DNA of 64,000 nucleotides. It comes from Tragulus kanchil. Its lineage: Eukaryota > Chordata > Mammalia > Artiodactyla > Tragulidae. Where the stretch lies: positions 73,187,001 through 73,251,000 of the forward strand of contig JAIOJX010000028.1 of assembly GCA_022376925.1 (NCBI GenBank), read 5' to 3'. Numbering within the stretch: the first letter of the stretch is position 1; each line of letters opens with the position of its first letter. The notes beneath the pieces were generated by a model. That model was not told the DNA's origin. It made no database searches and was given only the letters and a program-made list of their open reading frames with translations. The translations under genes and the position numbers were made by a program. Shown in pieces: positions 45,724-57,368 of the stretch.

Positions 45724-48009
45724 AAAATAAACCTTTCCACCAGTTTTTATTCAATTGACATTTACTGAATGCCTGTAAAACCCTACTCTACTTAAGGCCT
45801 AACATGGACAATAAGCAAACAAAAGTTCAGTCAGAGGAGCCAACATTCTGTGGGGGAGGCAAACCTATAAACAAACCTGTTGCTATCAGCGGCATGCTGG
45901 AAGTATGGACTGATGACACATTATCACACTGGAAGGAGTTCAGGGAACCCATCATGGCAAGGATGAACCTCCGACCGAGCCTCGAATGAGAGGACAAAGT
46001 GAGGAAGGTGCTCTCAGGCCCGAGGTAAAGTAGGTGGCTCACAGGCACCCCAGGCAATGGCACTGATTAAGCTGAATGGGGTTAACGATTGCTGACTCAA
46101 TTGGCTTAACTGAAGACTACTGTGAAAAAGTGGATGGTGTAAGATCTAAGACAGGTAAGATCTAAGAAGTCAGAATTTTATTTTGTAATACTGAGAAGCA
46201 ACTGAAGCGTTCCAAGAAAGAGTGACCTTATCAAATTTTTTATTTTAGAAAGTTCAACCAGACAGGTAGGTGAGAAATGGACCAGAGAAAGAGAGATTAT
46301 GGAGGCAGGAAGCGCCTGTCTGGAGAATGGGGCAGGGGTCTGTATAGTTAAAGGGAGTGATGGTGTGTCTGAACAGCAGTAGCAGTGGGCTTGGAAAGGG
46401 GAGACTCTCCAAGGAATATTTATGAATATTTTACTGCCTAGACGTGGGGAGTTATGGAGGAGTCAAGGGAGATGCTCAGGTTTGCAGTGATTATCACACA
46501 GTAAGAGAATGTGAGATGGGAAACTGGATGAGGAGGTAAAAGACAAGGTTATGAGTTCAGTACTGGGCCAGCTGAACATGTACTAATGTGACAGGCCGTC
46601 AGTCATATGCTAAGACTTCTGGGGATTGCCATTCTCTCTGAGACAGCCTGTCTTGCTTGTTGGACAACTCTTTTCATTAGTGCTTGAGTGATACCACTGA
46701 AGTCACAGAGGTGGTGGACAGAGCAAGATACTGTGAATCTCAGGATGGTGTTCTATGACTGCCCAGAACTGCAGTGGATGCAGAGCTCACCTAGGAGCTA
46801 ACAGGTTATAGAAGCCTTCCTGGAACAGGCAAAGCTGGGGTATCAGTGCCTCCAATCCTTGTCATCAAAATAAACCCTTCCACCAGTTTATTCAATTGAC
46901 ATTTACTGAATGCCTGTAAAACCCTACTCTACTTAAGGCCTAACATGGACAATAAGCAAACAAAAGTTCAGTCAGAGGAGCCAACATTCTGTGGGGGAGG
47001 CAAACCTATAAACAAACCTGTTGCTATCAGCGGCATGCTGGAAGTATGGACTGATGACACATTATCACACTGGAAGGAGTTCAGGGAACCCATCATGGCA
47101 AGGATGAACCTCTGACCGAGCCTCGAATGAGAGGACAAAGTGAGGAAGGTGCTCTCAGGCCCGAGGTAAAGTAGGTGGCTCACAGGCACCCCAGGCAGTG
47201 GCACTGATTAAGCTGAATGGGGTTAACGATTGCTGACTCAATTGGCTTAACTGAAGACTACTGTGAAAAAGTGGATGGTGTAAGATCTAAGACAGGTAAG
47301 ATCTAAGAAATCAGGATTTTATTTTGTAATACTGAGAAGCAACTGAAGCGTTCCAAGAAAGAGTGACCTTATCAAATTTTTTATTTTAGAAAGTTCAACC
47401 AGACAGGTAGGTGAGAAACGGACCAGAGAAAGAGAGATTATGGAGGCAGGAAGTGCCTGTCTGGAGAATGGGGCAGGGATCTGTATAGTTAAAGGGAGTG
47501 ATGGTGTGTCTGAACAGCAGTAGCAGTGGGCTTGGAAAGGGGAGACTCTCCAAGGAATATTTATGAATATTTTACTGCCTAGACGTGGGGAGTTATGGAG
47601 GAGTCAAGGGAGATGCTCAGGTTTGCAGTGATTATCACACAGTAAGAGAATGTGAGATGGGAAACTGGATGAGGAGGTAAAAGACAAGGTTATGAGTTCA
47701 GTACTGGGCCAGCTGAACATGTACTAATGTGACAGGCCATCAGTCATATGCTAAGACTTCTGGGGATTGCCATTCTCTCTGAGACAGCCTGTCTTGCTTG
47801 TTGGACAACTCTTTTCATTAGTGCTTGAGTGATACCACTGAAGTCACAGAGGTGGTGGACAGAGCAAGATACTGTGAATCTCAGGATGGTGTTCTATGAC
47901 TGCCCAGAACTGCAGTGGATGCAGAGCTCACCTAGGAGCTAACAGGTTATAGAAGCCTTCCTGGAACAGGCAAAGCTGGGGTATCAGTGCCTCTAATCCT
48001 TGTCATCAG
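45724..48009 (+). repeat. Direct tandem duplication 17 (45724-46866 / 46867-48009)
   Basis: Offset 1143-1141. At least eight scattered substitutions, all transitions that I noticed (for example at about 45971, 46060, 46169, 46279, 46312, 46598 and 46854). This looks like two haplotypes rather than read error. Confidence 0.94.
45735..46600 (+). mobile_element. Decayed old mammalian interspersed repeat (repeated at 46877-47741)
   Basis: TTGACATTTACTGAATGCCT, GATTTTATTTTGTAATACTG-like text, GAGAATGGGGCAGGGGTCTG, and GGAGTCAAGGGAGATGCTCAG keep the order of a long, old repeat seen across mammals. I cannot name the subfamily with certainty. No open frame of interest. Confidence 0.4.
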
Positions 48010-50605
48010 AGGATGAAAAGATCCTGACTACACACACCTAGAGGTAGGAGCACTTATATTCTTCATCTCTTTCTTCAGCCCTGTTTTGCAGACTGTCTGG
48101 AATTTTAAAGTGTTATTCAAAGTGGAGAACAGAAGGCTGAAGAGGCTCTAACTGAAGTCAGTGGCAGGAAGGGGATAACAGGGGAAAGGGCAAATTAGAG
48201 AGATAGGTGAAATCAAAAGATCTTGATGACTGATATCATTGACCACTTTGGTATGTATTCCTGTGCTTCAGTTTCCTGGGACTTGTTTTGGAAATAGAGT
48301 ACAGAACTCTGGCTAAAGAACGTCTGGGGAGGCCTTGCTGCTGTCTGTGCGAGGGAATTGCACAGGAAGCACAGAAACACTTTCTGCCTCTGTCCTCTCC
48401 TCATGTCTGATCACTGTCATTCTACTATGTTGTCAAGATGACCACAGAAGACTGCACTGAGATGACCAGAATCTTGTAAGACCTTACACCAGCAGAGTAT
48501 AACAGACACTCATTTCTAAGGCCATGCCTGGGGAGAGTGGAATTCTAGGTATGTGATCTTTCTCCCTGCCTGCATGCTGCTCTGGCCAATGGTGTCACCT
48601 TCCTTGTCTCTGGGACTTGGTGTGTATTTCGAGGGTATGGGGGAAGGCTGACATCTGTTGAGGCCTTATTTGTCCAGGACCATCAATCCACAGAACCCAG
48701 ATGGCTGGCCTAGGTCAGAACTGAGGATCCTGATCAGGACCTAAAGTAGCTGGTTCTGGAGGAGGTCAGCAGCAACAGAGCCAGAGACCCCCAGAAGCTA
48801 AAGGGCTTCTGCAATGGAGACCCAGGTCCCAGCTCCTTCCTGCAGAGCCTCAAAAAGATATGTGCTTTATAGGTTCCCTTGGGAACAAGACCAACAAAGA
48901 AGACACCAACTGAGCAATGTCTTTACCATACAGGAATTCACTGAACCACACTAAAACTTGTAGCAGTCACGGTAGACTCTATTCATTGACAGGTAAATGA
49001 ATGAATCCTTTGGATGAAGGCTCCGGGCAAGGGCATACATGGGGTAGTTGTAGACAAAATACAAGAAAGCTGAAATATATATGTCATTTTAATACATGTA
49101 TGTTTGTTTACTCCATGTTAGGAAACCTAAAATAAATATAGATTCTCACCTTAAATTTTAATTCCAAGACCTTCCTCCTCTGCCATCCTCTTTCCTTTCT
49201 GTCCTCTCTTCCTCCATCTCTCATTTTTTCTTTCTTCTCATCATCTGTAAGTGGAGAAGTAGAGGAATGAAATTGACCTGTAGAGAAAAGGGGAAAATAT
49301 GCAAAGAGCCACTTCTAAGGAAATAAGACAGAGGAAAAGAAGCTGGGGGCTGGTGCATTTGCTTCTGTCCATCCAGAAACATCTAGGTTTTAATGGTATG
49401 ATACAGTAAGAAGTGTTGGCACTGTCACTGCTATTAAATGCCCGTTATGCATTAATAAAACAGAAGAGGCTCATTTAATATGGCATTTATACTGGAAACC
49501 TTGAGATGATGGTATGTAATGAAGCACTGGTGGGCTTATCAGGCAGTGTGTATTTTTGGCTGAATAACATAAAGACAGAACAAACGAGAATTTACTTGTG
49601 TGATCAAGAAGAATGGGAGAAAGAAAGTGGAAGTTTTCAGGAAATATTTCAAACTTCAAAGACCAGAGCCCTAAGATCTGGTTACTGTTTTCACAGGAGC
49701 ATTTCTGTTTGTCCTACTGACTGTTTGGACAAATGTTTACAACCAAGATGTTGCTGAATTCTGCTGAGGAGATTTGTTTTCCACAAAAAGAGGAGGTTTG
49801 GATATAATTTTCTCTCAATATTGTAAGTTTTGGTGAGTCTTGTTAATCAAATGTAACTCTCAGTTTTTTACTCCTATTTCCTTAATATTTATACATTATT
49901 TCTTTAGGTATTTGTTACAGCAAACATGAGAAATGGTCAGAACCTAATTTATTACAGAAGGTATTGAATGTCTACTAGTGGATAAAGATGTTAAATAATT
50001 TTTCTTGGCCTATCACAGCAACATAGTTGACTGGCACCATTTTCCATTTGCCTCTTCATCCACTACAAGCACCTCTTCTCTTTCTCTTTCTACCTTTCCT
50101 TCCCCATCCCACCCTCCTTAGTTTTTCTAGGAACATAAGGCATTTAACCAATTCACTTTCTTCTGGGTCAGAACAAGAAGGCATCAGCTTGGTATTATAT
50201 CTCTGATGGAAGCTACAAAAGATTTGAGTGAAAACTGCTCTCCATAAGACTGACATTATGCCTAGAAATCAGAGACTTAATTACACATGCATGGTTAGCA
50301 GGGAAGTGAAAATTGAAGAGTGCACGCACCAGAGTATTTGCAATAATACGATTTAAGCGTGCAGTAGCTGCACGCCTCCCCCTGCATGCCTGTATTCTTT
50401 CCTCTGGGACCTTTGCTGGCAACACAGCCCAAAATCAAATAGACAGAGATAAGATGCTGTTTGGCTTCTGAGAAATGAAGTTGTACCATGAGCTCATGGA
50501 AACACTTCCCGACCAGATAGTTCTATCCAACTGAAAAGTGATGTCTAAAACTCTTTAGATGTCAGTTTCATTGTCTAGAACAGAAAATATTAAGATGTTC
50601 TTATA
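48010..50605. other. Unique intergenic sequence, nothing recognised
   Basis: About 2.6 kb without duplication and without a recognisable gene or young repeat. Small open frames here have no domain, no codon-use signal and no splice context. Confidence 0.6.
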
Positions 50606-50609
50606 TGCA

Positions 50610-50820
50610 TCTGTCTGGGTGCATGCTCAATCATATCCAGCTCTTTGTGACTCATGGTAGCCTGCCAGGCTCCTCTGTCCATGGGATTTCCCAGGCAAGA
50701 GTACTGGAGTAGGTTGCTATTTCCTTCTCCAGCAGATCTTCCTGACCCAGGGGTCAAACCAGGGTCTCTTACATCTCCTGGTTTGGCAGGTGGGTTCTGG
50801 GATTGCCACCTGGGAAGCTC
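50610..50820 (-). mobile_element. Bov-tA SINE, antisense
   Basis: CATGCTCAATCATATCCAGC, GGCTCCTCTGTCCATGGGAT, TCCAGCAGATCTTCCTGACC and GCCACCTGGGAAGCTCC. Confidence 0.85.
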
Positions 50821-50844
50821 CATATTTTTGCATGATTCTTTTCT

Positions 50845-51181
50845 TTTTTTAAAAAAAAAGATGTATTTATTTATTTAATTTGGGCGGGGGTCGGGTTGGG
50901 GAGGGAGAGGAGCGGGCGGGCCACTTCTATTGGTCTTTCATTTATCTATTTTCATCCGTCTTTGTTCTTCTTTTTGGCTCCTGTGGGCCTCCCATCGAGG
51001 TGGCGTCTGTTGTTGCAGAGCACCTGCTCTGGGCGCATGCACTCCAGAGCTCCGGCTCGGTACTTGGACACATCGGTCCAGCCGCTCCGCGGCACGTGGG
51101 ATCTTCCCAGGCCAGGGATCGAACTGGCGCCCCTTGCACTGCAAGGCGGTGTCCTTACCCACTGGACCACCAGGGGAAGCC
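50845..51181 (-). mobile_element. CHR-derived SINE with G/C-rich tail and 16-bp target-site duplication
   Basis: TGCATGATTCTTTTCT at 50829-50844 is repeated at 51182-51197. Between them lies, in reverse, a full element: A/T-rich end, a G-rich block at about 50882-50920, GGGCGCATGCACTCCAGAGC, and the head complement GACCACCAGGGGAAGCC. Confidence 0.93.
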
Positions 51182-51239
51182 TGCATGATTCTTTTCTAAT
51201 TTGCATTTCCTGTAGGGTCCACAGCACAGGATTCATGCT

Positions 51240-51385
51240 TGCTTGCTAGGTCGCTTCAGTTTATGTTCAACTCTTGGCAACTCTTTGGACTGTAGCCCAT
51301 CAGGCTCCTGTCCTGGTGAGGATTCTCCAGGCAAGAATACTGGATCAGGTTGCTATGCCTTCCTCCAGGGGATCTTCCTAGATAT
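51240..51385 (-). mobile_element. Bov-A/Bov-tA SINE fragment, antisense
   Basis: CTAGGTCGCTTCAGTTTATG, GACTGTAGCCCATCAGGCTC, AGGCAAGAATACTGGATCAG and CTCCAGGGGATCTTCC. The 5' head is missing. 51386-52320 then holds nothing recognised. Confidence 0.8.
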
Positions 51386-51575
51386 ATGCATAATGTTTGA
51401 CCATTCTTCCAGATTCTCATTGTCTGCTGCTGCCTTTTATCTCACAGCCAGATTCTAAATCCTTAATCCCTAAATCACTTCCTCTTATAGGAGTGTGAGG
51501 AAACTGATGACTTCAGAATTCCTCTCTGGAAGAGCAGTGTCAGTGGTGAGCAGGAGTGTGCTTTAGAGGAGGTGC

Positions 51576-53784
51576 TCCACACTCCCTCACCCTGCCCAGC
51601 AGTGCCTTTATGAGCTGGGGCTGGATCCAGAGCCCCAGCTGTGCTCTGTGAAAGGAGCAAATGCGACCTTGGAAGGGGTGGGTACCTTATCTAGAAAGAG
51701 ATGGGGGGAGGCTACAGGAGATAAAGCTGGCCAGGGATTTGAATGGAAGTTGGAGCTGAGGAGAGGCAAGAAATAGTGTAAATTCTCCAGTGGCTGGAAT
51801 GCAAAGATTCTTAGAGAGAGTGTGGTAAATAATTCTAGTTGTCTGTGGCACATGCCACTCCCACCCCACCTTCCTCCCATATTCTTCATTAAGTTTGTTC
51901 TGTCACAGTCAAGATGGGGTGAAACTTTGAGACAAGGGGAGTTGTACACAAGTTGGACAGGGGACAATCAGGTTGTAAGGTTTATTGATTCTATATGGAA
52001 AAGGGCCACTTCCCTAGGAGGTGAAATGACAGCAGAGATAAAAAAATTCAGAGAAATCAGGAAATTCCTAGATCCAGAGATTGGGGAAACCAAAACCTCT
52101 ATGCCGCACTCCATTTCTTGACAAGAGACTAGGATTCCATCCCTAGGTGAGTCAGAATATTTGAACAATTTTATTTAAGTATTAAAGGACCAAGTGTTTG
52201 TAACAAGCTCGAAAATTTGGAATTATCTAGGTAGCTGACATCTATTATATAAGGACAAGGACATCTATTATATAAGGAATAGCGATACAAGAATCCTACT
52301 TTTTACTTTCTAAGATCTAAGGGAGTGCAAGATGGTTGGATGGCATCCCCAGCTCAATGGCCATGAGTGTAAGCAAGCTCTGGGAGATGGGGAAGGACTG
52401 GGAAACCTGGAGTGTGGCAGTCCATGGGGTTGCAAAGAGCTGAACACAACTGAGCGACTGACCTGAACTGAAGAGAATAGAATTAGGAATTGTTTTTAAT
52501 GTGCATATTACTCCTTTCAACAATTCCTTTTGGATCCTTTAATTAAATTTTAATTTAAATCCTTTAATGTAGTAAGTCAGTAAAATAGGAACCAATATTT
52601 TCAACAACTGCAAGCCTCTGGAAATTCAGTGTTTAAAAGGATATCTAAGGGGGCTTCCCTGGTGGTCCAGTGGGTAAAGAGTCCACACTCCCTCACCCTG
52701 CCCAGCAGTGCCTTTATGAGCTGGGGCTGGATCCAGAGCCCCAGCTGTGCTCTGTGAAAGGAGCAAATGCGACCTTGGAAGGAGGTACCTTATCTAGAAA
52801 GAGATGGGGGGAGGCTACAGGAGATAAAGCTGGCCAGGGATTTGAATGGAAGTTGGAGCTGAGGAGAGGCAAGAAATAGTGTAAATTCTCCAGTGGCTGG
52901 AATGCAAAGATTCTTAGAGAGAGTGTGGTAAATAATTCTAGTTGTCTGTGGCACATGCCACTCCCACCCCACCTTCCTCCCAAATTCTTCATTAAGTTTG
53001 TTCTGTCACAGTCAAGATGGGGTGAAACTTTGAGACAAGGGGAGTTGTACACAAGTTGGACAGGGGACAATCAGGTTGTAAGGTTTATTGATTCTATATG
53101 GAAAAGGGCCACTTCCCTAGGAGGTGAAATGACAGCAGAGATAAAAAAAATTCAGAGAAATCAGGAAATACCTAGATCCAGAGATTGGGGAAACCAAAAC
53201 CTCTATGCTGCACTCCATTTCTTGACAAGAGACTAGGATTCCATCCCTAGGTGAGTCAGAATATTTGAACAATTTTATTTAAGTATTAAAGGACCAGGTG
53301 TTTGTAACAAGCTCGAAAATTTGGAATTATCTAGGTAGCTGACATCTATTATATAAGGACAAGGACATCTATTATATAAGGAATAGCGATACAAGAATTC
53401 TACTTTTTACTTTCTAAGATCTAAGGGAGTGCAAGATGGTTGGATGGCATCCCCAGCTCAATGGCCATGAGTGTAAGCAAGCTCTGGGAGATGGGGAAGG
53501 ATTGGGAAACCTGGAGTGTGGCAGTCCATGGGGTTGCAAAGAGCTGAACACAACTGAGCGACTGACCTGAACTGAAGAGAATAGAATTAGGAATTGTTTT
53601 TAATGTGCATATTACTCCTTTCAACAATTCCTTTTGGATCCTTTAATTAAATTTTAATTTAAATCCTTTAATGTAGTAAGTCAGTAAAATAGGAACCAAT
53701 ATTTTCAACAACTGCAAGCCTCTGGAAATTCAGTGTTTAAAAGGATATCTAAGGGGGCTTCCCTGGTGGTCCAGTGGGTAAAGA
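51576..53784 (+). repeat. Direct tandem duplication 18 (51576-52681 / 52682-53784)
   Basis: Offset 1106-1104. The junction lies at the microhomology GTCCAC, so that in copy 1 a CHR-type SINE head (52653-52681) is cut off after about 30 bases. A few substitutions and single-base indels are scattered through it. Confidence 0.94.
52322..52478 (+). mobile_element. BovB/ART2 3' segment (repeated at 53427-53582 and 54532-54673)
   Basis: GGTTGGATGGCATCCCCAGC, CAATGGCCATGAGTGTAAGC, GTCCATGGGGTTGCAAAGAG and ACAACTGAGCGACTGACCTG are the BovB 3' end. Present three times through duplications 18 and 19. Confidence 0.88.
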
Positions 53785-54017
53785 GTCCACCTTGCAGTGA
53801 AAGGGGCATTGGTTCGATCCCTGGCCCGGGAAGATCCCACGATACGCGGAGCGGCTGGACCAATTAGGAACCAGCGCTGTGGAGAGCAAGTGCCCAGAGC
53901 TGGTGCTCTGCAATGAGAGAGGCCACTGCAATGGGAGGCCTACATAGGCCAAAGAATAAAGATGGATGAAAATAAATGGATAAAAAATCAATAAAACGAG
54001 GACAAAATAAAAGATTA
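53753..54017 (+). mobile_element. CHR-derived SINE (repeated at 54845-55108; head also at 52649-52681)
   Basis: GGGGGCTTCCCTGGTGGTCC, TTGGTTCGATCCCTGGCCCG, AGTGCCCAGAGCTGGTGCTC and an A/T-rich tail. AAAAGGATATCTAAGG on both sides is the target-site duplication. Confidence 0.9.
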
Positions 54018-54045
54018 AAAAAGGATATCTAAGGCTTTTAAAGTA

Positions 54046-54252
54046 TATGGACTTCTCTGGTGGCTCAGAATCTGCCTGCAATACCAGAAACCTGGGTTTG
54101 ATCCCTGGGTCAGAAAGATCCCCTAGAGAAGGGAATAGCTATCCACTCCGGTATTCTTACCTGGAGAATTCCATGGATGCAGAGGAGCCTGACAGGCTAC
54201 AGTCCATAGCATCGACAAAGAATCAGACATGACTGAATGACTAACACTTTCA
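54046..54252 (+). mobile_element. Bov-tA SINE (repeated at 55137-55343)
   Basis: GGACTTCTCTGGTGGCTCAG, GGGTTTGATCCCTGGGTCAG, CCACTCCGGTATTCTTACCT and ATGACTGAATGACTAACAC. Confidence 0.88.
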
Positions 54253-55620
54253 AGGCTTTAAAAACAAATAACTATATCATCTTCTTCATATCACATTCAC
54301 AGACTAGCTAATGTTAGCCTGTCTTTCAATACAATAAGATATAAATGAGATGCAGAATATATTATACATTTTCATTTAAATAGATCTTTTTATTTGGGAC
54401 ATTCTAGTAACCATGGCTTGTGAAATGACAGATTGTAGACTAAAAGGAAATAACGTATTGTTCAGATTAACCTGACTTTCCATGAGCTTCTGCATTAATC
54501 ATCAGGTTTTAATACCAACAGAAGTCATGGGTGGATGGCATCCCCAGCTCAATGGCCATGAGTGTAAGCAAGCTCTGGGAGATGGGGAAGGACTGGGAAA
54601 CCTGGAGTGTGGCAGTCCATGGGGTTGCAAAGAGCTGAACACAACTGAGCGACTGACCTGAACTGAAGAGAATAGAATTAGGAATTGTTTTTAATGTGCA
54701 TATTACTCCTTTCAACAATTCCTTTTGGATCCTTTAATTAAATTTTAATTTAAATCCTTTAATGTAGTAAGTCAGTAAAATAGGAACCAATATTTTCAAC
54801 AACTGCAAGCCTCTGGAAATTCAGTGTTTAAAAGGATATCTAAGGGGGCTTCCCTGGTGGTCCAGTGGGTAAAGAGTCCACCTTGCAGTGAAAGGGGCAT
54901 TGGTTCGATCCCTGGCCCGGGAAGATCCCACGATACACGGAGCGGCTGGACCAATTAGGAACCAGCGCTGTGGAGAGCAAGTGCCCAGAGCCGGTGCTCT
55001 GCAATGAGAGAGGCCACTGCAATGGGAGGCCTACATAGGCCAAAGAATAAAGATGGATGAAAATAAATGGATAAAAAATCAATAAAATGAGGACAAAATA
55101 AAAGATTAAAAAAGGATATCTAAGGCTTTTAAAGTATATGGACTTCTCTGGTGGCTCAGAATCTGCCTGCAATACCAGAAACCTGGGTTTGATCCCTGGG
55201 TCAGAAAGATCCCCTAGAGAAGGGAATAGCTATCCACTCCGGTATTCTTACCTGGAGAATTCCATGGGTGCAGAGGAGCCTGACAGGCTACAGTCCATAG
55301 CATCGACAAAGAATCAGACATGACTGAATGACTAACACTTTCAAGGCTTTAAAAACAAATAACTATATCATCTTCTTCATATCACATTCACAGACTAGCT
55401 AATGTTAGCCTGTCTTTCAATACAATAAGATATAAATGAGATGCAGAATATATTATACATTTTCATTTAAATAGATCTTTTTATTTGGGACATTCTAGTA
55501 ACCATGGCTTGTGAAATGACAGATTGTAGACTAAAAGGAAATAACGTATTGTTCAGATTAACCTGACTTTCCATGAGCTTCTGCATTAATCATCAGGTTT
55601 TAATACCAACAGAAGTCATG

Positions 55621-56565
55621 CTTTACATTTGACTGACACACACTATCATTTTGTCATAGTTAACATACTGCACAAAAGTGACAGTGTGAGGAATATTTCT
55701 GAAGGATTGATTGCAGACCAAGATAACTCCTTGGAGGGAAAAAAGCAGAATATAATTTCCTTGACTTAGCTAATGTTAGTTTAATCTTAAAAGACAGTAC
55801 ATGCCTAGTACTCATAGAATTTTGAATAAGCAAAACTATTTTCTCATCATATATCTGGTATTATTTACTGATGGTTGACCCTTTTAAATCAACACTTGAT
55901 TTCTATTTGTAGGTATGAGAATATGTAGATTCATTTTTGGTAAATATAATCAGCATATTTAATACTCCTGACTTGACCTAAATGTGGGGGAGGGGAGAAG
56001 AGAAGGTCTTGATTAAAGACATAAATTATTAAGTCATGAAAAGTCATAGAGTAACAAAAAATCATGGATTTCCTATTTACCTAGGTTTCATTTGGAAGAT
56101 GGTCAGATATTAACAGCCCCATCTCATAACAAAATTTAACTATTTGTTTAGTTGTTTGATTTGAAACAGTGAAAGTGATTTTATTTCCCCAAATCAAATA
56201 CCAGACATAAAAATTCAAGATTTAATTTGGTCTTTTTGTCACGTGCTATTGTTCACATATATAAAATAATATTAACAAAGTACTTCTTATCATAGTATAA
56301 ATCTATCCACTGTAAATATTGTTAGATAGTCACATATGCATGGGGTTAATTAAATCACCTATGAAATAATATCCCCAAAAGAGAGCCATGCAATGTGTAT
56401 CTAATTGAATTAAAATTCTAAGTTAACGAACTCTTCACAGCCATTCATACATGTTTATGGCAGTTGTCAATTTAGAGAAATTATAGTTGTGCCTGGCCCA
56501 GAATGAAAATTTTTAGCGCCATCTGTGTCCTAATGGAAAACAAAATGAAACAAATGAGATGCTTA
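55621..56565. other. Unique AT-rich intergenic sequence, nothing recognised
   Basis: No SINE, no duplication and no gene-like frame is seen in this stretch. Confidence 0.6.
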
Positions 56566-56578
56566 AAGATACACTAGG

Positions 56579-56894
56579 GGCTTCCCTGGTGGTCCAGTGG
56601 GTAAGGACACCGCCTTGCAGTGCAAGGGGCGCTGGTTCAATCCCTTGCCTGGGAGGATCCCACGTGCCGCGGAGCGGCTGGACGGATGTGTCCAATTACT
56701 GAGCCAGAGCTCTGGAGCGCATGCGCCCAGAGCAGGTACTCTGCGACAGCAGAGGCCACCGCGATGGGAGGCCCACACGGGCCAAAGAACAAAGCTGAAT
56801 GAAAATAGATAAATGAAAGACCAATAGAAGTGGCCTACCTGCTCCCCTCCCTCCCCACCCGACCCCCCTCAAATAAAGTAAATTAAAAAAAAAA
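56579..56894 (+). mobile_element. CHR-derived SINE with C-rich tail, sense
   Basis: GGGCTTCCCTGGTGGTCCAG, GCGCTGGTTCAATCCC, GGAGCGCATGCGCCCAGAGC, then GTGGCCTACCTGC, a C-rich block (56838-56869) and an A run. AAAGATACACTAG before and AAAGATATACTAG after it are a target-site duplication with one mismatch. The clearest full-length sense copy in the window. Confidence 0.92.
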
Positions 56895-56942
56895 AAAGAT
56901 ATACTAGAACAAATGCTTACAAATACACTAAAATATTATACT

Positions 56943-57206
56943 CGGTGACTTCTCTGGTGGTACAGTGGATAAGAATCTGCCTTCTGAGGCAGGGGACACA
57001 GGTTTGATCTCTTGTTTGATGGGATCCCACATGCTGTGGAACAACTAAACCCATGCACCACAACTATGTAGCCTAAAGTCCATGCTCTGCAACATGACAG
57101 GCCACTGCAGGGAGAAGCCCATGCACTGAAAGGAAGAGAAGCGCACACTCAGTGCAACTACAGAAAGGCTTTATGCAGCAAAACCAAAAATAAAATATAA
57201 ATTAAT
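56943..57206 (+). mobile_element. CHR-1-type SINE
   Basis: GTGACTTCTCTGGTGGTACA, GGTTTGATCTCTTGTTTGAT, CCACAACTATGTAGCC and an A/T-rich end. TAAAATATTATACTC before and TAAAATATTACACTC after it are the target-site duplication. Confidence 0.85.
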
Positions 57207-57368
57207 AAAATATTACACTCCCATCTGTAATCACATATTCTATCCTAAAAGTTAGCTCCCAACATTTATGCCTGTATCTTCTGTGTGTAAAGCATTTAAG
57301 CTGTCTTTCCTTCTCAAGATACTTTTCCTGGTCCTAGGATCATTTTCATAGTTGTGGTTCTCATTCCA

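Larger units (their letters stand above)
43621..45830 (+). repeat. Direct tandem duplication 16 (43621-44729 / 44730-45830)
   Basis: Offset 1109 falling to 1098. The G run near 43643 is much longer than in the matching sites at 42503 and 44752. A handful of substitutions distinguish the copies (for example near 44152, 44215, 44430). It carries a CHR-1-type SINE. Confidence 0.94.
53441..55620 (+). repeat. Direct tandem duplication 19 (53441-54529 / 54532-55620)
   Basis: Offset 1091. The junction falls inside a BovB/ART2-like segment. A few substitutions (for example near 53850/54941 and 54178/55269). Its start is present three times (52335, 53441, 54532). Confidence 0.95.

Noticed and set aside
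49506..49757. An 83-codon plus-strand open frame starting MMVCNEALVG
   Set aside because: No recognisable domain, no splice-site support, and no duplication or repeat context that would explain function. Such a length is expected by chance.
50880..51249. Overlapping open frames of about 100 codons on both strands
   Set aside because: They lie inside a CHR-derived SINE. The same peptide words recur at every copy of that SINE.
572..57206. tRNA genes suggested by B-box-like GGTTCGATCCC motifs
   Set aside because: All such motifs lie in tRNA-derived SINE heads without an intact cloverleaf.
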